Source: Arthrobacter sp. FW306-07-I (GTDB lineage: Bacteria > Actinomycetota > Actinomycetes > Actinomycetales > Micrococcaceae). From it: a stretch of 64,000 nt of DNA. The notes under the pieces were generated by a model, which ran no database searches, was not told where the DNA came from, and saw nothing but the letters and a program-made list of their open reading frames with translations. Location: NCBI RefSeq assembly GCF_021800405.1, contig NZ_CP084550.1, positions 2,232,001-2,296,000 on the forward strand. The letters run 5' to 3'. This document shows, in pieces, positions 7,415-16,245 of this stretch. A program made the position numbers and the translations under genes. Position 1 is the first letter of the stretch, and each line of letters starts with the position of its first letter.

Positions 7415-8440
7415 TTAAGGCGCAGGTGCGACGTCGATGAGCACCTTTCCGATTGTTCCCTGTTCCACGGCATCATGTGCCGCCGGCGTCTGCTCAAGGG
7501 TGAAGCGCGTCAGGGGCAGTCCATGGTCTTCGCCCACCCGCAGCGCACCCGCTTCCAGGGCCCCGGCAACTGCCGACACTGCCTGCTGTTTCTGCTCATC
7601 CGTGACCGTGTAGGTGAGGATGAACTGGTAGCGGACGTTCTTGGTCATGCTTTCCCGGATGGGAACATTGAGCGATTCCCCGGGGTTGGCTGCATAAATG
7701 GAGACCGTGCCGCCGGGTTTGAGGACCTGCAGGTCAGTCTCGATGTTCGCCGGCGCATTCACGTCCACGATGATGTCGACGCCGTCCGGTGCTGCTGCCT
7801 TAACGGCGTGGACCACATCCTCGGACCGGTAGTTGATAACCGTGTCGGCGCCGGCACGGCGGGCAAGCTCAGCCTTCCGGTCTCCGCTGACGGTAGTGAT
7901 GACCGAAGCCCCTGCCCAGTGGGCCAACTGGATGGCCGCATGCCCCACAGCCCCTGCGCCTCCGGTGACCAACACACTCCGGCCTGCCAGGGCTCCGGGG
8001 GAGAGCTGATCCGGGCCGTCCTCGTTCGAAGTCAGGGCACGGTGTGCTGTCAGGGCTGGAATTCCCAGCGAGGCACCCGTATCGAAGGATTCGGCGTCCG
8101 GTAATGCCACCACCTTATGGGCAGGCACCACGACGTATTCCTGGGCCGTACCTTCGTTACCGGCCCATGCGACATCCCAAAGCCACACACGGTCGCCCAC
8201 GTTGAAACCGGCCACCCCGGACCCCAGTGCGTCGACAACCCCGGCTCCGTCCTGGTTGGGAACCTTGGGGTCGGGCAGCTTGTTGCTTCCACTGCCCGAC
8301 CGTGACTTCCAGTCGGTGGGGTTCACTCCGGACACCACCAGACGGACCCTGACCTCGCCCGGACCCGGATCACTCACCGGTTTGTCCTGCAGCTTGAGCA
8401 CAGATGAGGGACCTGTTGCTTCGTACACGATTGCCTTCAT
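7415..8440 (-). CDS. Zinc-independent MDR oxidoreductase, NADPH:quinone reductase-like
   Basis: A 341-residue medium-chain dehydrogenase/reductase. The GroES-like N-terminal half (PGPGEVRVRLVVSGVNPTDW) is followed by a nucleotide-binding half with the glycine motif TGGAGAVGHAAIQLAH. The Cys ligands of a structural zinc are absent, as in quinone reductases and zeta-crystallins. It probably reduces quinones or enones with NADPH; the substrate is unknown. The ATG at 8440 was chosen because GGAGAAG lies 5 bases upstream and MKAIVYEATG is the usual beginning of the family; a longer frame starts at 8482. Confidence 0.85.
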   Translation of the reverse strand: MKAIVYEATGPSSVLKLQDKPVSDPGPGEVRVRLVVSGVNPTDWKSRSGSGSNKLPDPKVPNQDGAGVVDALGSGVAGFNVGDRVWLWDVAWAGNEGTAQEYVVVPAHKVVALPDAESFDTGASLGIPALTAHRALTSNEDGPDQLSPGALAGRSVLVTGGAGAVGHAAIQLAHWAGASVITTVSGDRKAELARRAGADTVINYRSEDVVHAVKAAAPDGVDIIVDVNAPANIETDLQVLKPGGTVSIYAANPGESLNVPIRESMTKNVRYQFILTYTVTDEQKQQAVSAVAGALEAGALRVGEDHGLPLTRFTLEQTPAAHDAVEQGTIGKVLIDVAPAP

Positions 8441-8496
8441 GTCTTCTCCCATGTCCGGTTGCATAATTCTTACGGGTTCCAAGCTACCGCTGCCGG

Positions 8497-9333
8497 TCAG
8501 GGGTTGCGGGCGGCGTCGGGGTCAGTGGGTGCCTCCGTGCGGCGCTTCTGAATAAGTTCCTTTGTCCGCACCAGGCGCAGGAGGGTTACCAGGATGATGC
8601 CGCCGAGAACGTTGAACAGCAGCGTGTAGCCGAACCAGCCCAGCCACTGCACGTAGCTGATGTCCGCGCCCGAGTGGATCGCGGCGAAGATCAGCAGGGA
8701 GTCGAGGATTGAGTGGAAGAGCGGTAGCGCAGCCAGGAGGAACCCGCCGATAACGGTGGCCACAATGCGCGCCACATCGTTGTCCGTGCCTTGCTGCATC
8801 CTGCTCATGAGGGTGATGGTGCTTCCACCCAGGACGGCCAGGGCAATGGACTGCAGGGAGAACGGGGCGTCAACGAAATGGTGGGCGCTCTCGCTGACCA
8901 CCGTTGACCATTCGGGGAATGCCACCATGACGATCCACACGAAGATCCATCCGCCCAGCAGGTTGGAAATGAGCGTTCCTCCCCACAGCTTTGCCAGTTG
9001 GGTGTAGCTCGCTTCCTTCGCAGCGACAGCCGCAACAGGCATCAGGAAGTTCTCCGTGAACAGCTCACTGTGGGCCAGCAGGAGGGCGATGAGCCCCATG
9101 CTGAACGCCAGGCCCGCTATCAGATGGTTTCCCGTTTCATGGAGCACTGCCAGGTACGCCATGATGCCCAGTCCCACCTCAAAACCGCCGAACACGCCTG
9201 TCACAAGGATGTTCCGCATGGTTCGATGCAGCCGCTCGGCCCCCTGGCCCACCGTCCGTTCGAACGACTCCTGAAGGTCATGCTCAACTGGGGCGTCAGA
9301 CTCCCCGAGCTCCCGCCGTCGTTCTTCGCTCAT
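8497..9333 (-). CDS. Formate/nitrite transporter (FNT) family channel
   Basis: A 278-residue membrane protein of the FNT family, with a charged N-terminus, then six hydrophobic segments and the family stretch GLIALLLAHSELFTENFLMP near the second and third helices. FNT proteins are pentameric channels for formate, nitrite or hydrosulfide. No pfl, nir or focA-linked gene is nearby, so the substrate cannot be told. The ATG at 9333 follows GGAGAGG by 5 bases and gives the usual start MSEERRRELGESD; the longer frame from 9417 is less likely. The last residues are hydrophilic and Arg/Glu-rich. Confidence 0.85.
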   Translation of the reverse strand: MSEERRRELGESDAPVEHDLQESFERTVGQGAERLHRTMRNILVTGVFGGFEVGLGIMAYLAVLHETGNHLIAGLAFSMGLIALLLAHSELFTENFLMPVAAVAAKEASYTQLAKLWGGTLISNLLGGWIFVWIVMVAFPEWSTVVSESAHHFVDAPFSLQSIALAVLGGSTITLMSRMQQGTDNDVARIVATVIGGFLLAALPLFHSILDSLLIFAAIHSGADISYVQWLGWFGYTLLFNVLGGIILVTLLRLVRTKELIQKRRTEAPTDPDAARNP

Positions 9334-9436
9334 GTGCCTCTCCGCTGCCGGGTCGCCTGGAATGCTACTGGGTAAGTACCCGCCGGAGCCGGTCCCACCC
9401 ATCCGTGTGCTGGCCAAAGGGGGAGGGCACGAAAAA

Positions 9437-9462
9437 GGCGCACCCCGTTCGCTGGGTGCGCC
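9437..9462 (-). terminator. Rho-independent terminator of the csbD-like gene
   Basis: A perfect 9-base stem (GGCGCACCC / GGGTGCGCC) with an 8-base loop is followed on the minus strand by TTTTT. It lies about 20 bases past the csbD-like stop codon. Confidence 0.85.
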
Positions 9463-9481
9463 CCTTCCAAAAGACCGTTTC

Positions 9482-9655
9482 TTAGTCCTTGAAAGCGTCC
9501 TTGACCTTTTCGCCGGCCTGCTTCAGGCCGCCCTTTGCCTGGTCCGCCTGGCCTTCGGCCCGCAGGCTCTCGTCGCCGGTGGCGTTACCCGCCGCTTCCT
9601 TGCCCTTACCGCCGGCCTTTTCGGCAGCGTTCTCGATCTTGTCGCCCAGTCCCAT
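9482..9655 (-). CDS. CsbD family general-stress protein
   Basis: A 57-residue CsbD-type protein beginning MGLGDKIENAAEKAGG and rich in Lys, Glu, Gly and Ala, ending GEKVKDAFKD. CsbD proteins are abundant, largely disordered, and induced in stationary phase or general stress; their action is unknown. The ATG at 9655 follows AGGAGGT by 6 bases, a near-ideal ribosome binding site; the open frame to 9712 is not needed. A strong terminator follows, so it is a single-gene unit. Confidence 0.92.
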   Translation of the reverse strand: MGLGDKIENAAEKAGGKGKEAAGNATGDESLRAEGQADQAKGGLKQAGEKVKDAFKD

Positions 9656-9750
9656 GGTGTTACCTCCTGTGGTTGACAGCCGTTCGCATTCGGCTGGAAA
9701 CATCATAAGCATGCTTATGATCTATTTTTCAAGTCCACGGGCGTCGGGGG

Positions 9751-11355
9751 CTAAAAGCGGGTGGTGCCGCGGAGCCCACGGGGACGGCCGTCCGGGTCGA
9801 CAATGAACCGGTAGACCGGATCGGCCCAAAGGCGATGGAGGGGCGGGACAGGTTCCGGGGCATGGCGGCGTACCTGTCCCGCGGGCCGTTTCGTACGGCG
9901 GCCCGTACTGTGCCAGCGGTCCAGGGCATCGGCCGTGCGGTTCCATAACTGCAGCGCCCCATCCATCTGGAGCTGGGTGTCGTCTTCGTCCAGGCCGAGG
10001 TGTTCGGCCCACAGCTGCTGCCGCAGCTCCCTGGCGAGCGGGCGGGACCCTGGGGTACGTGTTCCCCCGTCCTGTGAGCCTTCGGCGGAGGTATCGATCA
10101 CGGCGCAGGTGAGCTCGCTGTCAGTGGTCCAGGACCGGCGGTTGAAATTGTCGGATCCGCAGGTGAACCAGGTGTCGTCGATAATGCAGATCTTGGCGTG
10201 CACGTAGACGGGAGTCCCCTCGCTGTTCTCCAGGTCAAACACCCCCACCCGGTCCGGCGCGGCCTTGCGGAGCATGCTGATGGCGCGCAATTGCCCCAAG
10301 CGCCTGGGCGGACCACCGAGGAACCCGTCGGAGTCCGGGTACCTGGGCACCACGATGATCACGTTCAGTTCCTGGTTGCGCTCCAGTGCGGCTGCTATTC
10401 CGTGTGCCACTTCGCTGGACCACAGATACTGGTCCTCGATGTAGATGAGGGAACGGGCCTGGCCGAACGCTTTTGCATAACCCCGCGCGATGCTGCGCTC
10501 GCCGTTCGGTGCGAACGGGAAGGGCGGGTGCTTCAGGCCGTAGGTGCGGAGCAGCTGAACGGCATGCGGACCGGCCGGAGGCGGGGGAGGAGCGGCCTCC
10601 GGGAGCGGTTTGGGGTGCCGGGGCATGCGGGCCAGGCGCTGCAACAGCATCCGGTACGGCGTATGGCGGTCAAGCGGGTGGGGATCGTTCCACCGTTCGG
10701 CAAACACGGCCAGCACATCGGCCACTACCGGGCCCCGCAGTTCGAGGGCGGCGTCATGCCATGGGGGCCTCGGGCCGTAATGCGAATCCATCTTCACCGC
10801 CTGCGGGTCTCCGGCGTGGCCGGCGTCGTCCCGGCGGCTGTGCGAAAGGTCGATTCCCCCTACAAAGGCGACATCGCGGGAGGGGTCGTCGCGATAGCGG
10901 ATGACCATCAGCTTCTGGTGATGTGAGCCGAACAGGCGCACCCGCTGATCCAACAGGGCCTCCCCGCCGGCGTCGTTGATCTGCCGGCTGAGATGTTCGT
11001 TGGAGCGGCCGCTGATGGGCGCAGATATGCGCTCGCCGTGGGATCTCCAGACGAGGCCGCGCACTTCCACCCCCGATCTGGCCAGCCCGGCGAGCAACCC
11101 GCCGATGGTGGTTCCGTCTGGCGCAATCTGCTCGTCGGCATCGCCGCGCCAGTCGGTGAACCAAACCCTGTCACCCGCCTGGAGGCCGCGCAGCTCATCC
11201 CGCAGCCTGGCGAAGTAGGCTGCTCCGTGAACCAAGGGGCGGACCAGGTTGCCTTCCGACCACGCCGGAGTTCCCGCACCACCCGCCTGGATGTCAGAGG
11301 CGGGGTTGCCGCGCTCAACCCAATTCAGAAACCACTTGCCAACCATGCTTTCCAC
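9751..11355 (-). CDS. Phospholipase D family protein with two HKD motifs
   Basis: A 534-residue protein with two phospholipase-D catalytic motifs, the first at His146-Gln-Lys148 (SHHQKLMVIRYRD) and the second at His386-Ala-Lys388 to Asp393 (HAKICIIDDTW), each followed by the GGID or GSDN-type glycine turn. Members cleave or transfer phosphodiester head groups in phospholipids, or synthesise cardiolipin. The middle contains a Pro-rich linker (residues about 252-262). No signal peptide is seen. The GTG start at 11355 has AAGGAG 6 bases upstream. Confidence 0.87.
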   Translation of the reverse strand: MESMVGKWFLNWVERGNPASDIQAGGAGTPAWSEGNLVRPLVHGAAYFARLRDELRGLQAGDRVWFTDWRGDADEQIAPDGTTIGGLLAGLARSGVEVRGLVWRSHGERISAPISGRSNEHLSRQINDAGGEALLDQRVRLFGSHHQKLMVIRYRDDPSRDVAFVGGIDLSHSRRDDAGHAGDPQAVKMDSHYGPRPPWHDAALELRGPVVADVLAVFAERWNDPHPLDRHTPYRMLLQRLARMPRHPKPLPEAAPPPPPAGPHAVQLLRTYGLKHPPFPFAPNGERSIARGYAKAFGQARSLIYIEDQYLWSSEVAHGIAAALERNQELNVIIVVPRYPDSDGFLGGPPRRLGQLRAISMLRKAAPDRVGVFDLENSEGTPVYVHAKICIIDDTWFTCGSDNFNRRSWTTDSELTCAVIDTSAEGSQDGGTRTPGSRPLARELRQQLWAEHLGLDEDDTQLQMDGALQLWNRTADALDRWHSTGRRTKRPAGQVRRHAPEPVPPLHRLWADPVYRFIVDPDGRPRGLRGTTRF

Positions 11356-11539
11356 TCGGTGCTCCTTTCGGGGCCCGGGGGACCGGGCGACTGGGTTCCC
11401 AAACTAGCCTACGTACCTGCGCAATCGGTGACCGTGAAAGGAGCGGCCCCACATCCAGTAGCCGCGCCGCGCGCAGGAGCGGCGGAATAGGCTTGGCCAT
11501 GGCAGTTCCCCTCCGAACAAAGAATGAGGCCACAACACC

Positions 11540-12001
11540 ATGTCACTGAAGGAAAAACTGAAGGGCGACGTCGTCGCTCATATGAAAGCCGGTAACAGAG
11601 TGGCCCTGACCACGGTCCGCAACGTCCTGGGCGAGATCGAAACGCGGGAGAAGTCCGGAAAAACCCCCATTGAGCTCGATGACCTCCAGGTCACCGCACT
11701 CCTGCAAAAGGAGGCTGCCAAGCGCCGGGACACCGCTGCCACGTATTCCGCCGCCGGCCACTCCGACCGGGCGGACGCGGAGATCGCCGAGGCCGAGGTC
11801 ATCGAGACCTACCTGCCCAAGGCCCTGACCCGTGAGGAAGCCGAAGCCATCGTCGACGAGGTTATCGCCGGCCTGAAGTCAGACGGCGCCGAGCTGAGCA
11901 TGCGCTCCATGGGGACCATCATGAAATCCGTCACTCCCAGGATCGGGGGACGCTTCGACGGTAAGGCCGTCAGCGAGATGGTTAGGGGCCGGTTGGCCTG
12001 A
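11540..12001 (+). CDS. GatB/YqeY domain-containing protein
   Basis: A 153-residue YqeY-type protein, essentially the tRNA-binding tail domain of GatB as a stand-alone gene. It begins MSLKEKLKGDVVAHMKAGN and has the characteristic VIETYLPKALTREEAEAIVDEV and GTIMKSVTPRIGGRFDGK elements. It may act in tRNA-dependent amidation or tRNA binding; the exact role is not established. Length is normal for the family. Confidence 0.93.
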   Translation: MSLKEKLKGDVVAHMKAGNRVALTTVRNVLGEIETREKSGKTPIELDDLQVTALLQKEAAKRRDTAATYSAAGHSDRADAEIAEAEVIETYLPKALTREEAEAIVDEVIAGLKSDGAELSMRSMGTIMKSVTPRIGGRFDGKAVSEMVRGRLA

Positions 12002-12123
12002 CCAGTACCCGGGAGCATTGCGGGGTTTAGCCCACGTGGATTGGGGGACGCTGCGGGGGTCCCGCACGCGGCATGGTCTTAGTAGGCTCGCTGGTGGAAC
12101 CGGGAGGCCCCAGAGGAGCGGAT

Positions 12124-14034
12124 ATGCGCACGAACACTGGTCGGACAAAGGCCATCGGTACCAGGACCAGGCGGCTGCTGGCGGTCACCGTCATTCTTGC
12201 CTCTGGCACCGCAACAACTGCCATCGCCGCGAACAGCCCGGCAGTGCCCCCTGGTCCTCCCACTCCAGTCGGTTCCGCGGCTTCCCCGCGGCCCACGGAC
12301 CAGTTCATCGTAAAGTTCAAGCCCTCGGCAGCGGGCACCGTTGCAGGGCGGGGCAAGACGTATGCGAAGGCTGCCGGCGATACCTCCATCGAGGTCAGGG
12401 AGGTCAAGGCCACGGCCAGCGACGCCAAGGTAGTGAAGGCAAGCCGCCGGCTGAGTGCTGCAGAGTCCCAGCGTATGTTGGAGAGCCTTGCCGCAGGCGC
12501 TGACGTCGCCTCGGTGGAGCCCGACATCCTCCTGTATCCGTCGTCCATACCAAACGACCCCTACTACTCCCAGCAGTGGGCTTTGTCCGATCCCAATTCC
12601 GGCATCCGCGTCCCCTCAGTGTGGGATAAAACCACGGGTGCGGGACAGGTCGTCGCCGTTATCGACACCGGCATCACCCAACACAGCGACCTCAAGGGCA
12701 ATGTCACCGCCGGCTACGACATGATTACCGATCCAGCCTCTTCAGGTGACGGCGACGGAAGGGACGCCGACCCCTCCGATCCGGGGGATTTCCGGACCGC
12801 AGGTGCTTGCGGTTCCGGCTCGTCCGCCAACTCTTCCTGGCACGGAACCCACGTGGCCGGGCTTATCGCCGCCGTCGCCAACAATGCCGAGGGAGTCAGC
12901 GGCGCTGCTCCCGGAGTGAAAATCGAGCCGGTCCGCGCGCTCGGCGCCTGCGGTGGTTACCTCTCTGATGTTTCCGACAGCATTACCTGGGCCTCAGGGG
13001 GGACGGTCAGTGGCGTACCCGCCAACGCTAATCCGGCAAAGACCATCAACCTGAGCGTCGGGGGAACTGCCGCGTGCCCTGCCACCATGCAGGCAGCCAT
13101 CGACGGCGCCGTGAGCCGCGGTTCCACTGTTTTTGTCGCTGCGGGCAATGAGAACCAGCCCGCGTCGAACGTCGCGCCGGCGAACTGCAACAACGTGATT
13201 GCCATCGGCGCCAGCAGCAAGGCCGGGTCCAAAGCGTCGTACTCGAATTTCGGACCCACGGTGGATGTCATGGCCCCGGGAGGCGACACGGATGCGGGGA
13301 TCCTCTCCACGTTGAATGCCGGTACCACCAGCCCGGGCGCCGAGACCTATGGATACATGATGGGCACGTCAATGGCCACGCCCATGGCGTCGGCCGTTGG
13401 TGCCTTGATGAAGGCGGCCGATCCCTCCTTGGCGCCATCCCAAATCGAAGCCAAGCTCAAGGCGACCGCACGTCCCCTCCTGGGAACCTGCCCGGGGGGA
13501 TGCGGAGCGGGCCTTATCGATGCCTCCGCTGCCGTCACCTTTCCAGCCCCGCAAACTCCGATCGCCGCCAAGGCGGCATCCCTGAATGGCGCCCTCGGAG
13601 CGGCCACCACAAGCGAGGTCTACGGCCTGAAGGACAGCGGCGGATATCAGTGTTTTGAACACGGGTGCATCGTTTACTCGCCTGCATCCGGGCCACACGT
13701 CTCCACCGGCGCTATCCGGGGGCTTTGGGCAGCCACGGGTTTTGAGAACGGCCGGCTGGGATACCCGGTGACTGACGAGGTCACCGGTCTTCGGGATGGG
13801 GGCGTTTACCAAAACTATCAGGGCGGAGCGATCATCTGGTCTCCAGCCACGGGCGCCCACATCTCCGTCGGTGCGATCCGGTCCATCTGGGCCTCAACGG
13901 GGTTTGAATCGGGACGCCTGGGATACCCCACAAGCGATGAATATCCGACTGGCAATGATGGGAGTGTCGCCCAGAACTACCAGGGCGGCATCATCCATTG
14001 GAGTCCGGGCGGCTACTACATCACCTGGGCGTAA
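12124..14034 (+). CDS. Secreted S8 subtilisin-like protease with C-terminal LGFP repeats
   Basis: A 636-residue secreted serine protease. Residues 1-35 form a signal peptide (twin Arg region GTRTRRLLAVTVILASG, cut near AIA-ANS). An inhibitor I9-like propeptide follows (about 58-140, FIVKFKPSAAG), then the S8 domain with the catalytic triad Asp181 (VIDTGITQ), His240 (WHGTHVAGL) and Ser416 (GTSMATPMAS). The tail from about residue 500 has three LGFP-type repeats (ENGRLGYPVTDEV, ESGRLGYPTSDEY), known in actinobacteria as cell-wall or arabinogalactan-associated modules. The ATG at 12124 has GAGGAG about 5 bases upstream; the frame extends to 12073 without support. It is likely anchored at, or acts near, the cell wall. 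Confidence 0.93.
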   Translation: MRTNTGRTKAIGTRTRRLLAVTVILASGTATTAIAANSPAVPPGPPTPVGSAASPRPTDQFIVKFKPSAAGTVAGRGKTYAKAAGDTSIEVREVKATASDAKVVKASRRLSAAESQRMLESLAAGADVASVEPDILLYPSSIPNDPYYSQQWALSDPNSGIRVPSVWDKTTGAGQVVAVIDTGITQHSDLKGNVTAGYDMITDPASSGDGDGRDADPSDPGDFRTAGACGSGSSANSSWHGTHVAGLIAAVANNAEGVSGAAPGVKIEPVRALGACGGYLSDVSDSITWASGGTVSGVPANANPAKTINLSVGGTAACPATMQAAIDGAVSRGSTVFVAAGNENQPASNVAPANCNNVIAIGASSKAGSKASYSNFGPTVDVMAPGGDTDAGILSTLNAGTTSPGAETYGYMMGTSMATPMASAVGALMKAADPSLAPSQIEAKLKATARPLLGTCPGGCGAGLIDASAAVTFPAPQTPIAAKAASLNGALGAATTSEVYGLKDSGGYQCFEHGCIVYSPASGPHVSTGAIRGLWAATGFENGRLGYPVTDEVTGLRDGGVYQNYQGGAIIWSPATGAHISVGAIRSIWASTGFESGRLGYPTSDEYPTGNDGSVAQNYQGGIIHWSPGGYYITWA

Positions 14035-14914
14035 AGGGGCAGCAGGAGCAAGCGCCCGGGATGTCCGGGACTGGGGTTCCCTTTGCTGTTTCGGCGTAAA
14101 CTGCCGGAGCCCCGACATCCCTGCGCCGGCCTGGCAGAAACACCTGTGCCAGCGACCGCCAGCGTAGGTGTCAGCGTCGCGGTTCCCCTGGCGGCCCTGC
14201 TTATTGCAGGGGCCCTGACTACGGCGCGGACACGAGGTTGGCGGCCTGGGTGCGCAATCTGTAGAACGACCACGACGCCGTCCTTAGCCATGTCCCTTGC
14301 AGCCGCGGTAGCCGGGCGACAGAATCCGTCAGCCCTGCGGCCAGGATCCAGGCGGGAAATTGTCGGCTGATGCAGGACTTGTTACCACCGGACACTCCTG
14401 CGGGCGGCGAGACGTTCTGGGGAAAGACCGGCACGGCGAGCTATGGCAGGTTTACCTTCCTGCTGCTTCGGCATCGGCAACGGGTGTCTGCGTGTGCTGT
14501 GGGCTGCTCGCGGGCTCGGGCATCGCCCGCCCTCAGGCAAGCCCGGTCAGGAACACCAAGGCGATTGCCGCTAAGGGGTGCATGGCGAAAGCTTAGGACG
14601 GTGGCTCCCGTAGATCCGGGCGCAACTCCGTGCCGAAGTCCGCCTTTATGCCAGCGGCCGTAACGTACTGTCAGAAGATTGTTGCTGCGGCATGTGTTTG
14701 GGCATGGCGGTGAAACCACTGAGGTTGCTGCCTCGGAGTTGCTGGACGTCGTCAATGCAGGACCAGCCCGGCGGTCATCATTCCGCGGAGGCATCATTTC
14801 GTCGCACCGACAGATGAGTATCGCCCGGAAGCAGGCCGGGCTCCTGCTGACTCAACAAATGCGGCAGCAGGGGAGATGGGGCGGCCTGAAGCAGTGGGGC
14901 GGGTAGTGGCGCCG
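14035..14914. other. Gene-poor stretch between the protease and a small membrane protein
   Basis: About 880 bases without a convincing intact gene on either strand. Open frames here lack family likeness, ribosome binding sites and the start-proximal boxes used by neighbours. The only recognisable trace is the KTGT-containing remnant described separately at 14229-14459. Confidence 0.6.
14229..14459 (+). pseudogene. Possible remnant of a penicillin-binding / beta-lactamase-type gene
   Basis: In one frame the sequence reads DTRLAAWVRNL, an in-frame TAG (14262-14264), NDHDAVLS, and then LLPPDTPAGGETFWGKTGTA with the KTGT box at 14424-14435, followed by SYGRFTFLLL before the similarity fades. A K-T-G box after a LLPP/LLSP element is typical of the C-terminal part of serine beta-lactamase and penicillin-binding folds. 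The stop codon, lack of a start and loss of the SxxK part suggest a decayed gene. The match is short and could be chance. Confidence 0.25.
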
Positions 14915-15211
14915 TCATTGGGGGACTGGGCCAGCAGGGCCCGTCCCCTCTGCACGCCGACCATCTGCACGTCGGACGTTTACTTCGCCCTGCCTGCTGC
15001 GGTCCAGAAGCCATGACGGGTCCGTTTCCGGCGGCGGCCGGCGCCGCAGCCTTCTGATCAGGGCCGCGAAGGGCAAAAGCAGCAATTGCAGGAGGCCACC
15101 CGCGATGAGCACGCCGATGCACAAAATGATGATCGGGCTGTACAGAATGAAGATCCCTGCGATGGCGGCAAGGTAACCGAAAGTGAACCCGAGGATCGTC
15201 CCGGTATCCAT
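14915..15211 (-). CDS. Small hypothetical membrane protein
   Basis: A 98-residue protein with two strong hydrophobic helices in the first 52 residues (GYLAAIAGIFILY and IIILCIGVLIAGGLLQLLLL) followed by an Arg/Pro-rich cytoplasmic tail. The ATG is preceded by TTTGGAGCAGGA, a good ribosome binding site. No family is recognised. It is followed by the gene-poor stretch rather than by a partner gene. Confidence 0.55.
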   Translation of the reverse strand: MDTGTILGFTFGYLAAIAGIFILYSPIIILCIGVLIAGGLLQLLLLPFAALIRRLRRRPPPETDPSWLLDRSRQGEVNVRRADGRRAEGTGPAGPVPQ

Positions 15212-15310
15212 TCCTGCTCCAAAGAAAGGTCACCCGGAATAGGTGATTGCTTATTAGATTGGTGGCCACCCTGCTTCTTGGCGGGCTGCCTCACGGTCGG
15301 ATAAACGACA

Positions 15311-15589
15311 TCAGCCGCGGATTCGTCTGAGTCTCAACCTGTGTCGTCCCGGGGCAGGGGCTTGGCCGGTAACGGGCCGGGCGCGGCGCCAGGGCCGATG
15401 GGGGCGATAGCTGATCGGGACTGGAACCGGCGGTGCCGCAGCCACCCTGGAGGATCCCTTCCTTCGGCGCCTCAAATTCAGAAGAACGACTACGGTCAGG
15501 CCGATCCAGGCGAAGGCGCCAACGAAGATCAGGGCCACCGCCTGAAGGGTGCTCATGGCGCAAAGGCCCGCTTTGGCCAGGAGGCCCAC
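15311..15589 (-). CDS. Small hypothetical membrane protein with a basic Pro-rich tail
   Basis: Up to 92 residues, with one hydrophobic helix (LQAVALIFVGAFAWIGLTVV at about residues 15-34) followed by a basic stretch LLNLRRRRKG and a Pro/Arg-rich tail. The start is uncertain: a GTG at 15589 has AGGACAGG upstream, while an in-frame ATG at 15556 begins MSTLQAVAL and would leave just the helix and tail. No family is recognised. It has the same general build as the gene at 14915-15211. Confidence 0.45.
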   Translation of the reverse strand: MGLLAKAGLCAMSTLQAVALIFVGAFAWIGLTVVVLLNLRRRRKGSSRVAAAPPVPVPISYRPHRPWRRARPVTGQAPAPGRHRLRLRRIRG

Positions 15590-15961
15590 TGGTCCTGTCC
15601 TGACGGGCTGGGTACCTGCGGGAGCTCAAATGTTTGGGAATGGTCAGCATGCGAGGACACGAGTCCCTGCTTTCCGCAGTGGTCCGGATCGGCTGACTGC
15701 GTAACCCTATGGGTCATAGTTTCCGCTTGTCACCGAGGTGAAGCAAGGCCATTAGGGGATGCGGACGAGGTCATAGGGACACAGGGAAATGTGCGCCCCG
15801 TTTCCCCCAGGCACACCCTATTTGACCCCCCCGGCCGACATGCCTTCCCACTCGACTGCACCGCAAGAAACAGCCCGGGGAGCTGGATTCCAAACCCCAG
15901 TTGTACTGGGTACCGGCACCACCGTGGTTGAAGACGCGTCTCACATGGTTGGAGACACAAA
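15590..15961. other. Intergenic stretch without recognised genes
   Basis: About 370 bases between a small membrane protein and the tRNA-Leu terminator. I see no open frame with a family match and no repeat array here. Confidence 0.5.
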
Positions 15962-15985
15962 AAAACCCCGGTTTCCCGGGGTTTT
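15962..15985 (-). terminator. Rho-independent terminator of tRNA-Leu
   Basis: A 10-base stem (AAAACCCCGG / CCGGGGTTTT) with a 4-base loop, continued by a T-run on the minus strand. It begins 7 bases beyond the tRNA 3' end. Confidence 0.88.
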
Positions 15986-15991
15986 CTTTGT

Positions 15992-16073
15992 GCGCGGAGG
16001 GGGACTTGAACCCCCACCCCCTTTCGAGGACTAGCACCTCAAGCTAGCGCGTCTGCCATTCCGCCACCCGCGC
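15992..16073 (-). tRNA. tRNA-Leu (anticodon GAG)
   Basis: The minus strand folds into an 82-base class II tRNA. The acceptor stem GCGCGGG pairs with TCCGCGC, the anticodon stem CTAGC/GCTAG encloses the loop TTGAGGT with anticodon GAG (reads CUC and CUU), a variable arm TCCTCGAAAGGGG-like follows, and the T arm GGGGGTTCAAGTCCCCC is intact. CCA is not encoded. A terminator follows directly, so it is transcribed alone. No integrase adjoins this tRNA, so it is not obviously in use as an attachment site. Confidence 0.95.
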
Positions 16074-16245
16074 AGGTGGTATTTCGGGAAGCCGTCCCGC
16101 CTTTCAGCGTTTCGCACCTCTCCGAAGCAGCGAGAAAAACTCTAACACGACTTTTCGGAGAACAACGAATCGGGCCAAGTAGGTAGGCTGAGGACAGCGA
16201 TTCAAGCCCGTGCCGCCCCAGTCATTCCCTACCAAGGAGCCCCAT

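Noticed and set aside
14083..14370. 95-codon plus-strand frame with one hydrophobic stretch
   Set aside because: No ribosome binding site, no start-proximal box and no family likeness; it conflicts with the decayed frame at 14229.
15730..16017. 95-codon minus-strand frame overlapping tRNA-Leu
   Set aside because: It runs through the tRNA and its terminator, so it cannot be a real gene.
15992..16073. tRNA-Leu as an integration site
   Set aside because: No integrase or partial tRNA copy lies nearby; the recombinase cassette is 36 kb away.
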